A stretch of DNA of 15,489 nucleotides, from NCBI GenBank assembly GCA_947311645.1, contig CAMZKZ010000032.1:1-15489 (forward strand), written 5' to 3'. The position numbers were made by a program, and so were the translations under genes. This DNA comes from an uncultured Candidatus Altimarinota bacterium (GTDB taxonomy: Bacteria > Patescibacteriota > Gracilibacteria > CAIRYL01). Of this stretch, positions 14,754-15,489 are shown one piece after another (within the stretch, counting starts at the first letter, position 1; every line of letters begins with the position of its first letter). A model generated the notes under the pieces. The model was not told the DNA's origin. It made no database searches and worked only from the letters and a program-made list of their open reading frames with translations.

Positions 14754-15209
14754 TTATTTCCCAAAAGAGTATAAAAAACTTTGGGAAAGTGTGACGATAA
14801 CCATCGCAAGCAAGGCAATACCTACTCCAATCACAGAGTAGAGAAGGAGTGTTTTTCCATTTTCCATGGTGTTTTCACTCATTCCTCCTCCCATAATCAT
14901 AATTCCTCCTGCAATAATACCAAGCATTGCTACTCCTCCTAAAATACTCATGAGAAATGTAATAATTTTAGTAGAAAATTCTCCAGCTGTTTCAACAGGG
15001 GTAAAATCTCCAAAATCATTTAAATTGAGAGTAGGATTATTTGTTTTATGATAGGTGTTTATATCTATAGGTTCTTGTGTAGTTGTATCAGTTGTATCAG
15101 TTGTTGTATCAGTTATTGCAAATGTTTTTTGAGAAAAGGGGAGAGTGAGTATTGTAAAAATACAAAAAATAGTAGTAATGATTCCGATGATATTTTTTAT
15201 ATTTGTCAT
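14754..15209 (-). CDS. Second VirB2/TrbC-like pilin-type membrane protein
   Basis: The 151-residue protein has a signal peptide likely cleaved after TFA (about 31), a Thr/Asp repeat linker TDTTTDTTDTTT (33-44), and two helices (about 80-107 and 120-140) flanking GGGMSENTMENGK. This is the same plan as the gene downstream, but the sequences differ, so they are distant paralogues rather than a recent duplication. The short loop and compact size fit VirB2/TrbC. It begins 13 bases after the preceding gene, so co-transcription is very likely. No Shine-Dalgarno is visible. Confidence 0.72.
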   Translation of the reverse strand: MTNIKNIIGIITTIFCIFTILTLPFSQKTFAITDTTTDTTDTTTQEPIDINTYHKTNNPTLNLNDFGDFTPVETAGEFSTKIITFLMSILGGVAMLGIIAGGIMIMGGGMSENTMENGKTLLLYSVIGVGIALLAMVIVTLSQSFLYSFGK

Positions 15210-15222
15210 ATTATTTTTAGAA

Positions 15223-15489
15223 TTAAGTAGTACCAGCAGTAGTACCAGCAGTACCAGCAGTATTAGCAGTATTAGTAGTATTAGTAGTATTAGTAGTATC
15301 AGTAGTATTAGCAGTATTAGCAGTATTAGTAGTATTAGTAGTAGTAGTAGTAGGAGGAGTAGTAGTACCAGTAGTATTAGTAGTAGGAGTACTAGCAGGC
15401 TTTTTCAGATTCTTCTCTATAGCGGTAAGCGTGTCATATACTCGGTTTGCACCTCTTCCAGTTTTTGAATTTCCTCCATGTTTGGCTTC
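15223..15489 (-). CDS. C-terminal part of a protein with Thr/Asn-repeat tail, truncated by window
   Basis: The minus-strand frame is open from the window edge (15489) to TAA at 15225-15223, giving 88 residues. The first 30 (including KTGRGANRVYDTLTAIEKN) look like ordinary folded sequence. The last 57 are almost only Thr, Asn, Ala, Gly and Pro in NTT/NTA/GTT units, a flexible tail typical of secreted or wall-associated proteins. It precedes the two pilin-type genes with a 13-base gap, so probably belongs to the same operon. The family cannot be told from this end. Long antisense Ser/Ile-rich frames over the repeat are shadows. Confidence 0.65.
   Translation of the reverse strand, partial: EAKHGGNSKTGRGANRVYDTLTAIEKNLKKPASTPTTNTTGTTTPPTTTTTNTTNTANTANTTDTTNTTNTTNTANTAGTAGTTAGTT
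15226..15399. repeat. Degenerate trinucleotide repeat encoding the Thr/Asn tail
   Basis: The + strand reads as runs of AGT, ATT, AGC and ACC triplets (AGTATTAGT units), on the minus strand ACT-ACT-AAT and ACT-GCT-AAT codons. Units are imperfect but kept in frame. Such tracts can change length by slippage, which would vary the tail length in steps of whole codons. Confidence 0.7.

Noticed and set aside
15226..15399. CRISPR array
   Set aside because: The repeats are trinucleotide and protein-coding, without spaced repeat units.
15145..15468. Ser/Ile-rich plus-strand frame over the triplet repeat
   Set aside because: It is the antisense of the Thr/Asn-coding repeat. The minus frame joins to ordinary protein sequence and sits in an operon.

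Overview
This is a strongly AT-rich, gene-dense bacterial window. It most resembles a member of the Candidate Phyla Radiation (Patescibacteria). The reasons are two tandem VirB2/TrbC-like secreted pilin-type proteins, a ComEC that stops before its metallo-beta-lactamase domain, a SufD reduced to its C-terminal part, a small four-helix membrane protein of a type common in these phyla, and Gram-positive-like lipoproteins. The standard code fits: almost all genes end in TAA, one ends in TAG and one in TGA, and no long gene carries an in-frame TGA. That argues against the UGA=glycine code of Gracilibacteria/Absconditabacteria. Most start codons have no Shine-Dalgarno sequence. The phylum assignment is inference.

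Layout. Positions 1-1155 hold the C-terminal target-recognition part of a type IIG (Eco57I-like) restriction-modification enzyme, cut by the window edge, and a small lysine-rich hypothetical gene. Positions 1258-5637 on the + strand hold leuC (isopropylmalate dehydratase large subunit), a divergent branched-chain aminotransferase with an unrecognised N-terminal extension, and comEC. pyrH (UMP kinase) converges on comEC. A short SufD-like gene diverges from pyrH. A four-gene minus-strand cluster (10882 to 6998) encodes a lipoprotein, a YtxH protein, a MscS-type channel with a long periplasm-like coiled coil, and a small holin-like membrane protein, and looks like an envelope/stress operon. Divergent from it is a DsbA-like thiol-disulfide lipoprotein, closed by a strong terminator. 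A small membrane gene, a long-form hisG with a promoter/operator-like inverted repeat, and a GHMP-kinase-like (IspE-like) protein with a replaced ATP loop follow. The window ends with two VirB2/TrbC-like genes and the Thr/Asn-repeat C-terminus of an upstream protein.

Working together: leuC, the aminotransferase and hisG are isolated amino-acid genes with none of their usual operon partners in view (no leuA/B/D, no other his gene). The proteobacterial look of LeuC and HisG suggests acquisition by transfer. The lipoprotein-YtxH-MscS-holin cluster, the DsbA lipoprotein and the pilin-like genes are all envelope functions. ComEC and pilin-like proteins would fit DNA uptake or surface appendages. 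I see no CRISPR array, tRNA, rRNA or insertion sequence. The most unusual signals are the YtxH/MscS frame continuity through the window's only amber codon, the GHMP protein with an acidic loop in place of its glycine loop, the stand-alone mini-SufD, the altered active-site loops of the aminotransferase, and a set of palindromes at promoters.
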